A stretch of DNA of 64,000 bases, taken from NCBI RefSeq assembly GCF_024189295.1, contig NZ_JAIZEN010000012.1, positions 1-64,000 on the forward strand. Direction: 5' to 3'. The notes beneath the pieces were generated by a model, which saw only the letters and a program-made list of their open reading frames with translations, searched no databases and was not told where the DNA came from. The stretch comes from Halobacillus sp. A1. Its GTDB lineage: Bacteria; Bacillota; Bacilli; Bacillales; Halobacillaceae. Shown in pieces: positions 17,393 through 25,637 of this stretch (position 1 is its first letter; each line of letters starts with the position of its first letter). The position numbers and the translations under genes were made by a program.

Positions 17393-17526
17393 TGGACTTC
17401 TCCTCGTTTTCCTTAAGGGGATCATTTTTATATGGAACATTATACAATATTTAGTGGGTTCTAGTTCACTTCACACAAAAAAGAGACAATGTTCACGATT
17501 GCCTCCGCTCATTTGACTCCTTTTTA

Positions 17527-17817
17527 TTATCTTCTCTGCGTCACCCGTTCGGAATTCGCACTTTGCAGCTGCTTAATCTGTTCCTGAAGATCATCCAGCT
17601 GCTGCTGCATTTGCTGCTTCTCCAATTCCTGCTCCTGCTGGTCGATGATGTCCTGTATTCTTTCTTGCCTATCTTGTTCAATGGCAATGGTTTGACCGGC
17701 CAATGTTATAAAATCACCGGTTGATACGAGCCACTGTCCGAATAATTGCAGGAGGTCCGCGAAATTATAATCAACTTCTACTTCTTCACTTTGGTCATTA
17801 TTAATTAAAAAGCTCAT
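17527..17817 (-). CDS. Coiled-coil hypothetical protein
   Basis: A 96-residue protein: a short N-terminal region (MSFLINNDQSEEVEVDYN), a hydrophobic middle, and a glutamine-rich coiled coil from about residue 45 to 90 (DIIDQQEQELEKQQMQQQ, LQEQIKQLQS). The ATG at 17817 follows GAGGGTGG, better spaced than the GTG three codons earlier. Function unknown; it could be a structural or spore-associated protein. Confidence 0.55.
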   Translation of the reverse strand: MSFLINNDQSEEVEVDYNFADLLQLFGQWLVSTGDFITLAGQTIAIEQDRQERIQDIIDQQEQELEKQQMQQQLDDLQEQIKQLQSANSERVTQRR

Positions 17818-17995
17818 AATATCCACCCTCTTCGGAACTGTTTTATGTTATGTATGAAGGGCTTGGATTGCTTCTCCAATTCCGTTCTTCTTATCATTCA
17901 GCGACTAATAAATTATATGTGGAAAGCGGCAAAGAGTGAATCAAACTCTTTGGAAGCTTCTAACTCTCTCCTTATTCAAACTCAGCGAAAATAAA

Positions 17996-18031
17996 AAACT
18001 CTTACCCTGACCACGCTCCAGAGTAAGAGAA
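17996..18031 (-). terminator. Terminator of the YczE/YitT-like gene
   Basis: CTCTTAC / GTAAGAG stem; on the minus strand it is followed by a T run. It lies just after the stop at 18037. Confidence 0.6.
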
Positions 18032-18036
18032 TCCTA

Positions 18037-18675
18037 TTACATTGCGAGTTCAAAGCGCTCGCGGTAGTGCGGATGCGCCATATAATACAAAGGATACCCC
18101 TTCGTATAAAAGAATTGAATGAGCGTACCGGCAAAAACAACGCCAAGCACCGTACCAAGTCCAACGGGTCCGCCAATCAGCAGCGCTGAGGTGGATGTGG
18201 TGAAAGCGATAGCCGTCTGGCTTAGACGCAAGCTCAAGTTGAACCTTTTGGCAACGACGAGAAATAGTTGGTCAACCGGTGCACGCGGCAGCTGAGGTAA
18301 AATATAAATCGCAACGCCTAATGCACTGAAGGCTACGCCCATGGACAGAATGACGACCTGAAGGGCAAGCGGCAGAGAAGCGAAACTGATATTTTTAAAC
18401 ACGATCTCTACCCAAAAGTCCAAAATCAAACTTTCCAATACGATAGGAAGCAAAGCTCTCACTTCCGGCGACTGCTTCATCAGCCTGCCATTCACAAAAA
18501 TAATAGCCAGTTGAAAAATCGCGTACCACATCCCCACAGTTAAACCGAGGTGATCGGAAATCCCAACAAACAACGCCGTCCAAAACCCCGCCCCTAACGC
18601 AGCATTAATGATAAGAGCGACTCCAAAATAATTAACAAACATCCCAAGAATATACACAGTCATACGGTAAAACAT
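18037..18675 (-). CDS. YczE/YitT-type membrane protein
   Basis: A 212-residue integral membrane protein with about five hydrophobic segments, of the YczE/YyaS/YitT type. Typical features are the N-terminal FGVALIINAALGAGFWTALF and LGVAIYILPQLPRAPVDQLF in the middle, then GPVGLGTVLGVVFAGTLIQF. In Bacillus YczE influences lipopeptide production, but the biochemical role of the family is unknown. GATGAGGAT precedes the ATG. Single gene with terminator. Confidence 0.8.
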   Translation of the reverse strand: MFYRMTVYILGMFVNYFGVALIINAALGAGFWTALFVGISDHLGLTVGMWYAIFQLAIIFVNGRLMKQSPEVRALLPIVLESLILDFWVEIVFKNISFASLPLALQVVILSMGVAFSALGVAIYILPQLPRAPVDQLFLVVAKRFNLSLRLSQTAIAFTTSTSALLIGGPVGLGTVLGVVFAGTLIQFFYTKGYPLYYMAHPHYRERFELAM

Positions 18676-18921
18676 ATCTGATCCTCATCTTTCCTTTTAA
18701 TTGCCGAGAGCTACCGTCATTGATTTATTATCCGGCCATTTTAATAGCGATGAAGGCTGTGGTCAATTACATTTATGTAAAAATGAATAGGCGGAGTTTT
18801 CTCAATTTTTCAGGTGGGGTTCCGGCGGCGAGATAAGGTCATCTTCAGGAATAAACACGACGTCTTCTTCTAGCGATAATTACAATTTCTTTTGGTCACA
18901 ACAGAGTATGTCTTAATGAAA

Positions 18922-18970
18922 AATAAAGCGGTATGTTCTCGATAATCAATGGAGAACATACCGCTTTATT
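18922..18970. terminator. Perfect 19-bp orphan hairpin
   Basis: AATAAAGCGGTATGTTCTC pairs exactly with GAGAACATACCGCTTTATT across an 11-base loop. A-rich and T-rich flanks would allow termination in either direction, yet the nearest gene on either side is 250 to 600 bases away. Confidence 0.6.
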
Positions 18971-19034
18971 CTATTTATTTAGCTCTGTTAATTTTTAGTG
19001 TTGATATTCAAACAAGCTCCCTATTTTTGAAGTT

Positions 19035-19212
19035 TAGTTTCGAGACATAGTGAGAGTTTAGGGGCTGCAGGAAACGATTCGCTTTCCGTGGGACGGGCGC
19101 TGAGCCTCCTCGAGCTTCGCTCTGTGGGGTCTCACCTGTCCCGCTAATCCCACAGGAGTCTCAACGTTTCCTTCCGCCCCTCTGCCTAATAGGTATCTCG
19201 AAACCGCTTAAA
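19035..19212 (+). repeat. Interspersed palindromic repeat, copy C
   Basis: Same orientation as copy A: arm TTTCGAGACATAG, GCTTTCCGTGGGACGGGCGC, GAGCCTCCTCGAGC, TCCCACAGGAGTCT, closing arm TATCTCGAAA. It is preceded by CTCTGTTAATTTTTAGTGTT (18984-19003), whose relative GTTCTGTTAAAGTTTAGTGTT appears at 42343. Confidence 0.8.
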
Positions 19213-19309
19213 GCAGAAATCTTAATGTAAGCATGTGGTTGTTATTGAAATACTTGCTATAGAGCGTTTGCTACTTCTAGGACAAGAATGATAGAAGACG
19301 CTCTCTCTC

Positions 19310-19492
19310 TGAGCAGGCGGTTCGTTTCTCCTCTTATCGAACGGGGTGGTTGGGAAGCTGCGAGACTCCCGTGGGAGAAGGAGGTAGGCGAGATCCCACA
19401 GGGCTTTAGCCCGAGGAAGCTCGCCAGTTCCCCCACAGGAAAGCGAGTAGCTTCCCAACCACCCCTGACTCTCAATACGGCAACGAACCCGG
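19310..19492 (-). repeat. Interspersed palindromic repeat, copy D
   Basis: Contains GGGTGGTTGGGAAGC / GCTTCCCAACCACCC arms around GAGACTCCCGTGGGA, GGCGAGATCCCACAGG, GAGGAAGCTCGCC and CCACAGGAAAGCGAGT. It has the inverted block order of copy B and stands only ~100 bases from copy C. Confidence 0.75.
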
Positions 19493-19565
19493 TTATCTCG
19501 GAATCAAGTCTTCCGCATTCCTGCCGTATTGTGGAATAACTCTCTTATAAACACCTATAGTAGAG

Positions 19566-21020
19566 TTACCCTGTTTCCACATGAGTGGTAATAGACCCTA
19601 AACAAAACAAGTCGCCTGTGACACTTTCTGAATGAACTACAGAGAGATCAGCTATGAACATCCGGCTTGTAAAAATGGTTTGCCCGTTATCACAAAAAAT
19701 TTCAATGCTGGAGGAATCCACAAAGATACGAATACGATGGCTCTCTTTGTTCTGTCGTAAAGCATACCTTTTCACCCCATAACGTTCCGCAAAAAGGTGA
19801 GTCATGTTTGAACGGTCTAAACAATACTCCCCTCCATTAGAAGAGAACGTGATGGATTCCCCATCCTTGTTTTTAAATGTCATTTCAAATCTTTCATCCA
19901 CAGACACTTCGATTTCAAACGCCCGGGAAGACAAAACGTGATTTTTCTTCAACGTTTCACGACCGGTTCGCAAACTCTCAAGCTCTTTTATTGGATGTTG
20001 AAGAAGACGATTTCCGCTTATCGTAATTTCCCGGGGGATAGTCAGCATGTGCGCCCACATATTTGAATCCGTCGGGTAATCACTCTTGGAATTACCGAGC
20101 CAGCCAATTAGAATTCTTCGACCTTGCTCATCTTGATACGTTTGCGGAGCGTAGAAGTCAAACCCTTTATCCAGCTCGATGAACTCACTTCCACCAAAGC
20201 TCAATTGGTCAACATCAAGGGGCTGACCGACCGCATACACGACAGAAAATACATTGTTGAAATTATATTTATCTTTTATTAAATCTCCCTGCGGAGAAAA
20301 AATCAGAACGCCTTGATCTTCCTCTTCGAAATAATTCGGACATTCCCACATATAACCCGGATTTTTCATCGTAGTATTCACAATGCCTTGATACGTCATT
20401 TCATGAATGGAGGGTCCGCTGTATAGAGCTAACGCCCCTTGCTGATGGACGGTTTCCCCTCCAACGAGCATGTAATACACTTCATCCCGTTTAAACACGA
20501 CTGGATCCCGGAAATTATGTGTGAATTGCGGGGCAGGTGCTTCTGTAATGGCACCGTGCTTCGTTACGTTCAAGTTTTCATCCATAGACGCATATACCTG
20601 ATTCTGGTTGACCTGGCCGTCTTTGCTGACTTGGTTCCCCGTATAGAAGAGATGAAGATCCTCTCCTTCGATAAAGCTTGATCCTGAAAAACAACCATGA
20701 GAATCATAGTTCTGATCTGGATAAAGTGCGACTCCGTGATCTTCAAAATGGATAAAATCCTTTGTAGACACATGATACCAATGCTTCAGGCCATGCACCG
20801 GACCAAGCGGAAACCATTGATAAAAGATATGGTGTCTCCCCTTATAGTAGGAGAGACCATTGGGATCATTCAAAAGCCCGTGACGGGGAGCCACATGATA
20901 CGTCGGATAGTAAGGATCCTGTTTCGTTTTATTTTCGATCATATTCAAATAACCATCGGATACGTCCGTCATTGATAAAAATCGGTTCTGACGGTTAGAA
21001 AAGTCGATAGGCTGGATCAT
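19566..21020 (-). CDS. scrB: Sucrose-6-phosphate hydrolase (GH32)
   Basis: A 484-residue glycoside hydrolase family 32 enzyme. It splits sucrose-6-phosphate, made by the adjacent PTS transporter, into glucose-6-phosphate and fructose in the cytoplasm. Catalytic blocks are visible: HGLLNDPNGLSYYKGRHHIF (nucleophile Asp near residue 52), NFRDPVVFK (transition-state Asp) and WECPNYFEEE (acid/base Glu). A C-terminal beta-sandwich follows (FVDSSSIEIFCDNGQTIFTS). GAAAGGAAG precedes the ATG. It is the last gene of the scrR-scrA-scrB run. Confidence 0.95.
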   Translation of the reverse strand: MIQPIDFSNRQNRFLSMTDVSDGYLNMIENKTKQDPYYPTYHVAPRHGLLNDPNGLSYYKGRHHIFYQWFPLGPVHGLKHWYHVSTKDFIHFEDHGVALYPDQNYDSHGCFSGSSFIEGEDLHLFYTGNQVSKDGQVNQNQVYASMDENLNVTKHGAITEAPAPQFTHNFRDPVVFKRDEVYYMLVGGETVHQQGALALYSGPSIHEMTYQGIVNTTMKNPGYMWECPNYFEEEDQGVLIFSPQGDLIKDKYNFNNVFSVVYAVGQPLDVDQLSFGGSEFIELDKGFDFYAPQTYQDEQGRRILIGWLGNSKSDYPTDSNMWAHMLTIPREITISGNRLLQHPIKELESLRTGRETLKKNHVLSSRAFEIEVSVDERFEMTFKNKDGESITFSSNGGEYCLDRSNMTHLFAERYGVKRYALRQNKESHRIRIFVDSSSIEIFCDNGQTIFTSRMFIADLSVVHSESVTGDLFCLGSITTHVETG

Positions 21021-21040
21021 AGGAGGCTTCCTTTCTTTTA

Positions 21041-22453
21041 TTAACCATGATTGACCTTGTAGTTTAGTGCCGGCTGTTCCGCTTCTTGTTTTTCACGGTA
21101 CGCTGCGAATGTGACTAAGAAGGAAGTAGCAAGCGCTACTAGAATGACGAGAATGTATTGGAAAAATCCATCTCCGATATACAGCAGTAAACCTGGCAGC
21201 ATCGTTGAACCCGTTCCTTGAGCTGCGATGCCGAGAATAGAAGCTAAACCACCGCCAACTGCTCCACCTAAACACCCGAAGAAGAACGGTTTCACTTTAG
21301 GCAGGTTAATCGCAAACATAACAGGTTCAGTGATTCCTAAAAAGGCCGGGATGACAGAGCCGTACATGTTGGAGCGTTTGATCTTGTTTTTCTGTTGAAT
21401 GATCACAGCAATCGCAGCCCCGGCCTGCCCGGCGATGGCAGCTGTGCCGATCGGATTAATGAGATCATAGCCCGTTTCTGCTACCATTTTTACCGAAATG
21501 GGAACAATCGTATGGTGCATGCCGGTGATCGTAAGAAATTGAATGGCCCCTCCATAGACGAAACCACCGATTCCGAATGGCAATTCAAAGAAGTACATGA
21601 TCCCTGAAGTGATCAAGTTTTCAATTCCTAGAATCAGCGGTCCTACCATGATTAAGCCGAGAACTAAAGAGAATAGCAACGTAATGAACGGTGTCAAAAT
21701 CAAGTCCAAAGCTTCTGGAACAAACTTTCGTGCCTTCTTTTCAATCGTTGCTGCTAACCAACCCATAAAAACAGCTGGCAGGATCGAACTTTGCATACCG
21801 GTGATCGGGATATCAAATCCGAGGAACGGAAGCAGTAAAGGTTCAGCATCCCCAAAGGTCACTGCCCACTTATCCGGCAGCTGCGGCGCCACGAGCATCA
21901 ACCCGAGCGCAACACCAAGAACAGGAGAACCGCCGAAGGTTTTCATGGCTGACCAGGCAACGAATACTGGAATGAACGTAAAGGCCGTGTCTGTCAGTAC
22001 TTGAGAGAGTACTAATACGGTATCGGACATTTCCATCCCAAATCCGTTGATTAATAAACCACGCAGCCCCATCAATAGCCCGGTTGCAATCAAGACAGGG
22101 ATTACAGGAATGAATATATCAGCAAACGTCTTCGTCAACTGCTGGATTTTAGTTTTATTCGAGCCGCCGGACGGTTCCTCTTTTTCACCTTGCTCTTCAG
22201 CCACGCCTTGATTAACCAATTCAGCGAACACCTTGTTTACAAATCCAGTACCCAAAATGATTTGATGCTGGCCGCTTTGAAAAAAGTAACCGCTCACGCC
22301 TGGAATCGAGTCAAAAGCCTGCTTGTCCAATTTTTGATCATCGTGCAGTTCCACTCTCAACCTTGTGGCGCAATGCGATACTCGATAAATGTTCTCTTTT
22401 CCACCGAGGGCTTCCAAAACACTATCGGCAACTACTTTAGGGTTCTTTGCCAT
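21041..22453 (-). CDS. scrA: Sucrose-specific PTS transporter, EIIBC
   Basis: A 470-residue phosphotransferase-system permease. The N-terminal EIIB domain carries the phosphorylated cysteine in VSHCATRLRVEL (near residue 27). From about residue 105 comes the multi-span EIIC domain (GITEPVMFAINLPKVKPFFF is the conserved loop). There is no EIIA domain, as is usual for sucrose EIIBC proteins, which borrow EIIA from a glucose-type permease. TAGGAGG precedes the ATG; scrB follows after 20 bases. Two LacI-type palindromes lie in the promoter region. Confidence 0.93.
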   Translation of the reverse strand: MAKNPKVVADSVLEALGGKENIYRVSHCATRLRVELHDDQKLDKQAFDSIPGVSGYFFQSGQHQIILGTGFVNKVFAELVNQGVAEEQGEKEEPSGGSNKTKIQQLTKTFADIFIPVIPVLIATGLLMGLRGLLINGFGMEMSDTVLVLSQVLTDTAFTFIPVFVAWSAMKTFGGSPVLGVALGLMLVAPQLPDKWAVTFGDAEPLLLPFLGFDIPITGMQSSILPAVFMGWLAATIEKKARKFVPEALDLILTPFITLLFSLVLGLIMVGPLILGIENLITSGIMYFFELPFGIGGFVYGGAIQFLTITGMHHTIVPISVKMVAETGYDLINPIGTAAIAGQAGAAIAVIIQQKNKIKRSNMYGSVIPAFLGITEPVMFAINLPKVKPFFFGCLGGAVGGGLASILGIAAQGTGSTMLPGLLLYIGDGFFQYILVILVALATSFLVTFAAYREKQEAEQPALNYKVNHG

Positions 22454-22480
22454 TACATTTTCCTCCTAAGTTAGATTACT

Positions 22481-22502
22481 AAAGTGGAAACGTTTCCACT
22501 TT
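22481..22502. promoter_or_regulatory. ScrR/CcpA-type operator 1
   Basis: A 22-base perfect palindrome with core TGGAAACGTTTCCA, the LacI-family consensus, 28 bases before the scrA start. It is likely the ScrR operator and could also bind CcpA. Confidence 0.85.
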
Positions 22503-22546
22503 AATGAAAAATAAAAAGATCATTCAAGTAAAAAAGTTTCATTTTT

Positions 22547-22564
22547 TGGAAACGTTTCCACTTT
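22547..22564. promoter_or_regulatory. ScrR/CcpA-type operator 2
   Basis: Second TGGAAACGTTTCCA, followed by CTTT, centred 62 bases (about six helical turns) from operator 1. Paired spacing suits looping or cooperative binding. Confidence 0.8.
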
Positions 22565-22570
22565 TGTTTT

Positions 22571-22600
22571 TAAAAGAAAGCGACTCTAGAAATCGCTTTT
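22571..22600 (-). terminator. Probable terminator of scrR
   Basis: On the minus strand AAGCGA / TCGCTT stem followed by TCTTTT, between scrR and the scrA operators. The stem is short. Confidence 0.45.
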
Positions 22601-22647
22601 TGTTAATAACCATAATAGCGCTTTCACTTTAGAATGTCAACACTATT

Positions 22648-23619
22648 TTATTTAGTACTCGTTCCGTTATGAAATTCGACAGGCAATATCACCTTCTCAT
22701 CAGTCGGTTGATCGTTGATCATGCTGATAATCGCTTCAGCTGCCTTTTCCGCCATCAAATGCACAGGCTGCTTAATCGTTGAAAACGTCAATTCTTCTTC
22801 CTTACTGGCTGTAATTCCATCGTAGCCGATGACCTGGACATCCTCTGGAACGCGTTTTCTTTCGTTTTGTAAGGTGCTGATAATAATCCTGGCCCATTTA
22901 TCATTCATGGCAAAAACGCCATCCACATCAGGATGCTCATGGAAGAATGTGCGTACACTTTCACTAATATCCTCCACCGGTTCTTCCAGTTCAAGCACAT
23001 GGTAGGAAATGCTGCTCTGCTTTGCTTCAGCTTCAAAGCCCTGGCGGCGTCTCATCGATTCGTTCTTAATGTCCGAGACGCTTCCTAAGAAAGCGATCTT
23101 CCTGCATCCTCGTTTAATCAGTTCATCCGCTGCGATTTGGCCGCCTTTTTCATTGTCACTGGTGACGTAAACGACATCTTCCGTGAAGTGGCGGTCAATG
23201 CTGACGATCGGCAAATGGCTGGTGATATATTGATCAAGATCATGACTGTACGTAATCGCAATCAATCCGTCGATCTTATTTTTCTCCAGCATCGATATAT
23301 AGTTGATTTCTTTCATTACATCACTCTGCGAATTACATAAGATCATTTTGTACCCATTGTTAGAAAGCACCTGCTCCACGTGGTAGGCGAATTTCGAGAA
23401 AAAAGGATGCCATATTGTAGGAACAATCAAGGCTACCGAACGCGATTGCTGCATCTTGAAGTTTCTGGCCACTTCATTTGGTTTATATTTCAATGTCTCA
23501 ATCGCTCGCTCTACTTTGAGCCGCGTTGATTCTTTAACGGGACCATTTTTATTAATCACTCGAGAAACGGTGCCAAGGCCGACTCCTGCTTCCTTAGCTA
23601 CGTCTTTCATATTGACCAA
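22648..23619 (-). CDS. scrR: LacI-family repressor of the sucrose genes
   Basis: A 323-residue LacI/GalR regulator: N-terminal HTH (MKDVAKEAGVGLGTVSRVIN), hinge with KPNEVARNFK, and a periplasmic-binding-protein-like sensor domain (residues ~60-320). It lies upstream of scrA-scrB on the same strand, and two perfect LacI-type palindromes lie between them. Sugar-dependent repression of scrAB is therefore expected; inducer not deducible. A TTG start follows AGGTGAT. Confidence 0.9.
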   Translation of the reverse strand: MVNMKDVAKEAGVGLGTVSRVINKNGPVKESTRLKVERAIETLKYKPNEVARNFKMQQSRSVALIVPTIWHPFFSKFAYHVEQVLSNNGYKMILCNSQSDVMKEINYISMLEKNKIDGLIAITYSHDLDQYITSHLPIVSIDRHFTEDVVYVTSDNEKGGQIAADELIKRGCRKIAFLGSVSDIKNESMRRRQGFEAEAKQSSISYHVLELEEPVEDISESVRTFFHEHPDVDGVFAMNDKWARIIISTLQNERKRVPEDVQVIGYDGITASKEEELTFSTIKQPVHLMAEKAAEAIISMINDQPTDEKVILPVEFHNGTSTK

Positions 23620-24035
23620 AGTATCACCTGCTTTACTAGTTCTTTATTAGTAATAGTTTATCATAGATCAATCCATTATAATCTTTCCTATTACCTGGAG
23701 AGTGTAATTACATGAAGATTTGAATTCAAAATATCAAGATGAATCTCCCTTATGCTTCTAAAATAATGAGGGACTCACTAAAGATCAAGTCCTAAGATGA
23801 GGGTCACCGGACTATAGCAACCTCACCATCATTTGTGTGGAATATATCTATAAATGACGCTTCAAGAATAATACCCTTGTTAAACTTTCCCAAGTTGATG
23901 CTTCCACACTGCCTTGAGCAGCCTCTTTTACATAGGTATTTCCCAAACATCCGTCATACTATCGACGTTATCATAATATTAGAACTATTCAGAATTCTAT
24001 TGGAACTCTGAGTAAAAAATTAAAGGAGGACTTTG
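23620..24035. other. Intergenic region upstream of the subtilisin gene
   Basis: About 415 bases without a gene. It must hold the scrR and subtilisin promoters, but I cannot single out a convincing -35/-10 pair. ACATGAAGATTTGAATTCAAAATAT near 23711 resembles the tail of the cassette-boundary element and may be a decayed copy. Confidence 0.4.
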
Positions 24036-25169
24036 ATGCGTAAACACATGTGGAAAGTAGCCGGGTTTATTTTAATGTTTGCTCTAGTCTTTACATTCAG
24101 TAACATAGCCCAAGCTTCAGCTGAAAAAGCGGCTGAGCAAAAGGCAGTGGTAGAAGAATACTTAATTGGCTTTAAATCAAAAGTGAACCAAAATGCCGTA
24201 AAAGGAGTCGGAGGAAAAGTAATTCACGAATATGAATATATGAATGTCGTGCATGCCAAGCTTCCGGAACAAGCAGTAAAAGCCTTATCCAACAATCCTA
24301 ATGTGGCGTATGTAGAAAAAGATCATGTCGCACAGGCAACTAGTCAAACGACGCCCTACGGAATCTCACAAATTAATGCAGATGATGTACAAGCTCAAGG
24401 AACGACTGGGAATGGTGTAAAGGTAGCTGTACTGGACTCTGGTATTGATGGAGCACATGAAGATTTAAATGTAGCTGGCGGAGAGAGTTTTGTAAGCGGC
24501 GAACCTAACCCCTTAGTAGATGAGAATGGCCATGGTACACATGTGGCTGGAACGGTTGCAGGGGTAGATAATTCACTAGGTGTGCTAGGTGTAGCGCCAT
24601 CTACTGACCTCTACGCCGTTAAAGTATTAAGTAGTGAAGGCAGCGGTTCTTACAGTGGAATTGCTCAAGGGATTGAGTGGGCAATTAGCAATGACATCGA
24701 CATTATTAACATGAGTCTGGGTGGAAGCCGCGGATCAGCCACTTTAGAACAAGCAGTAAACAATGCTGATGATCAGGGCGTATTAGTAGTAGCTGCTGCT
24801 GGAAATGAAGGGTCTAAAGGGAAGAAAAACACAATCGGTTACCCTGCTAAATATGACGCTGCGATGGCTGTTGGCGCCGTAGACGATGTCAATAACAGAG
24901 CCTCATTTTCCAGTGTTGGGGACGAACTTGAAGTGATGGCTCCGGGTGTAGATATTTTAAGTTCTGTACCGGGTAATGATTATGAGCGCTTTAACGGTAC
25001 TTCCATGGCAAGCCCGCACGTTGCTGGGGCAGCTGCTTTACTATTAGCAGATGATTCTGGATTGACTAATGATGAGATCAGACAAACGTTGAATGACACA
25101 GCTGTTCCTCTTGGTGATTCCTTCTCCTATGGAAACGGAGTTATCGACGTGCAAGCAGCTATTCAATAA
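24036..25169 (+). CDS. aprE: Secreted subtilisin-family alkaline protease
   Basis: A 377-residue serine protease (S8). The order is: signal peptide ending near AQASA, I9-type pro-domain ([13 protein letters not shown] to [10 protein letters not shown]), then the mature enzyme from about residue 105. The catalytic triad is visible: Asp in [15 protein letters not shown], His in [14 protein letters not shown], Ser in [17 protein letters not shown]. The oxyanion Asn is in [10 protein letters not shown]. The size and mature N-terminus ([13 protein letters not shown]) match Bacillus alkaline proteases. AAAGGAGG precedes the ATG at 24036. A strong terminator follows. Confidence 0.95.
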   Translation: MRKHMWKVAGFILMFALVFTFSNIAQASAEKAAEQKAVVEEYLIGFKSKVNQNAVKGVGGKVIHEYEYMNVVHAKLPEQAVKALSNNPNVAYVEKDHVAQATSQTTPYGISQINADDVQAQGTTGNGVKVAVLDSGIDGAHEDLNVAGGESFVSGEPNPLVDENGHGTHVAGTVAGVDNSLGVLGVAPSTDLYAVKVLSSEGSGSYSGIAQGIEWAISNDIDIINMSLGGSRGSATLEQAVNNADDQGVLVVAAAGNEGSKGKKNTIGYPAKYDAAMAVGAVDDVNNRASFSSVGDELEVMAPGVDILSSVPGNDYERFNGTSMASPHVAGAAALLLADDSGLTNDEIRQTLNDTAVPLGDSFSYGNGVIDVQAAIQ

Positions 25170-25637
25170 TATTCAAAAGAGGCTCCAATATAAGTAAAAA
25201 GTGTTTCTAATAATGAAAAAGCGTGTGAAATTATCGATTTCATGCGCTTTTTCATTTCCCTACTGGGTGGAAGTTGAAAACCCGCACAATACCGCGCCTT
25301 CATCAATAAAGACTGCGCACCTCCAACACGGCACTAAGAAGAAGTTTTCAACCCACTGGCTCAAGAGCAGTTTGGAATTTATAAAACTTAAATAAGTGTA
25401 GCTATTATTATATATAAACAGTCCCTTTCCTTTTACCTAGAAGCCAGCAGTCGATGCGTGTATTTTTATAACAGGTAAAGACAAATGGTGTCGATTACTG
25501 AGTTACACTTACTGTAAGTTTGAGAAAAGCGGATAAAGCAGCTGCATTAAATTGAAATTATTGGGAGTTATCGTCTGTATATACAATTCAGAATGTTCTG
25601 TAAAATGTAGAATAATATGGAAAGGAGGAGAATTTTA
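25170..25637. other. Intergenic region between subtilisin and ggt
   Basis: About 470 bases. It holds the subtilisin terminator and an imperfect long inverted repeat (25262-25368). The latter has GAAGTTGAAAAC on the left and GTTTTCAACCC on the right with AT-rich DNA around it. The remainder should contain the ggt promoter; TTGGGA at 25561 and TACAAT at 25582 are candidates with a short 15-base spacer. Confidence 0.45.
25208..25254 (+). terminator. Terminator of the subtilisin gene
   Basis: Long stem AATGAAAAAGCGTGTGAAAT / ATTTCATGCGCTTTTTCATT with T-rich exit. Confidence 0.8.

Larger units (their letters stand above)
18676..19565. other. Gene-free region with repeats and an orphan hairpin
   Basis: About 890 bases with no credible gene. 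It contains a long perfect hairpin (18922-18970) and two large palindromic repeats (19035-19212, 19310-19492). Open frames here are translations of the repeats. Confidence 0.65.

Noticed and set aside
18975-19003. CTCTGTTAATTTTTAGTGTT and GTTCTGTTAAAGTTTAGTGTT (42343) as insertion-sequence ends
   Set aside because: Only one border is seen each time, with no transposase and no target duplication; noted only as a repeat-border word.
25201-25395. 64-residue frame after the subtilisin gene
   Set aside because: It starts inside the terminator hairpin and has no coding character.
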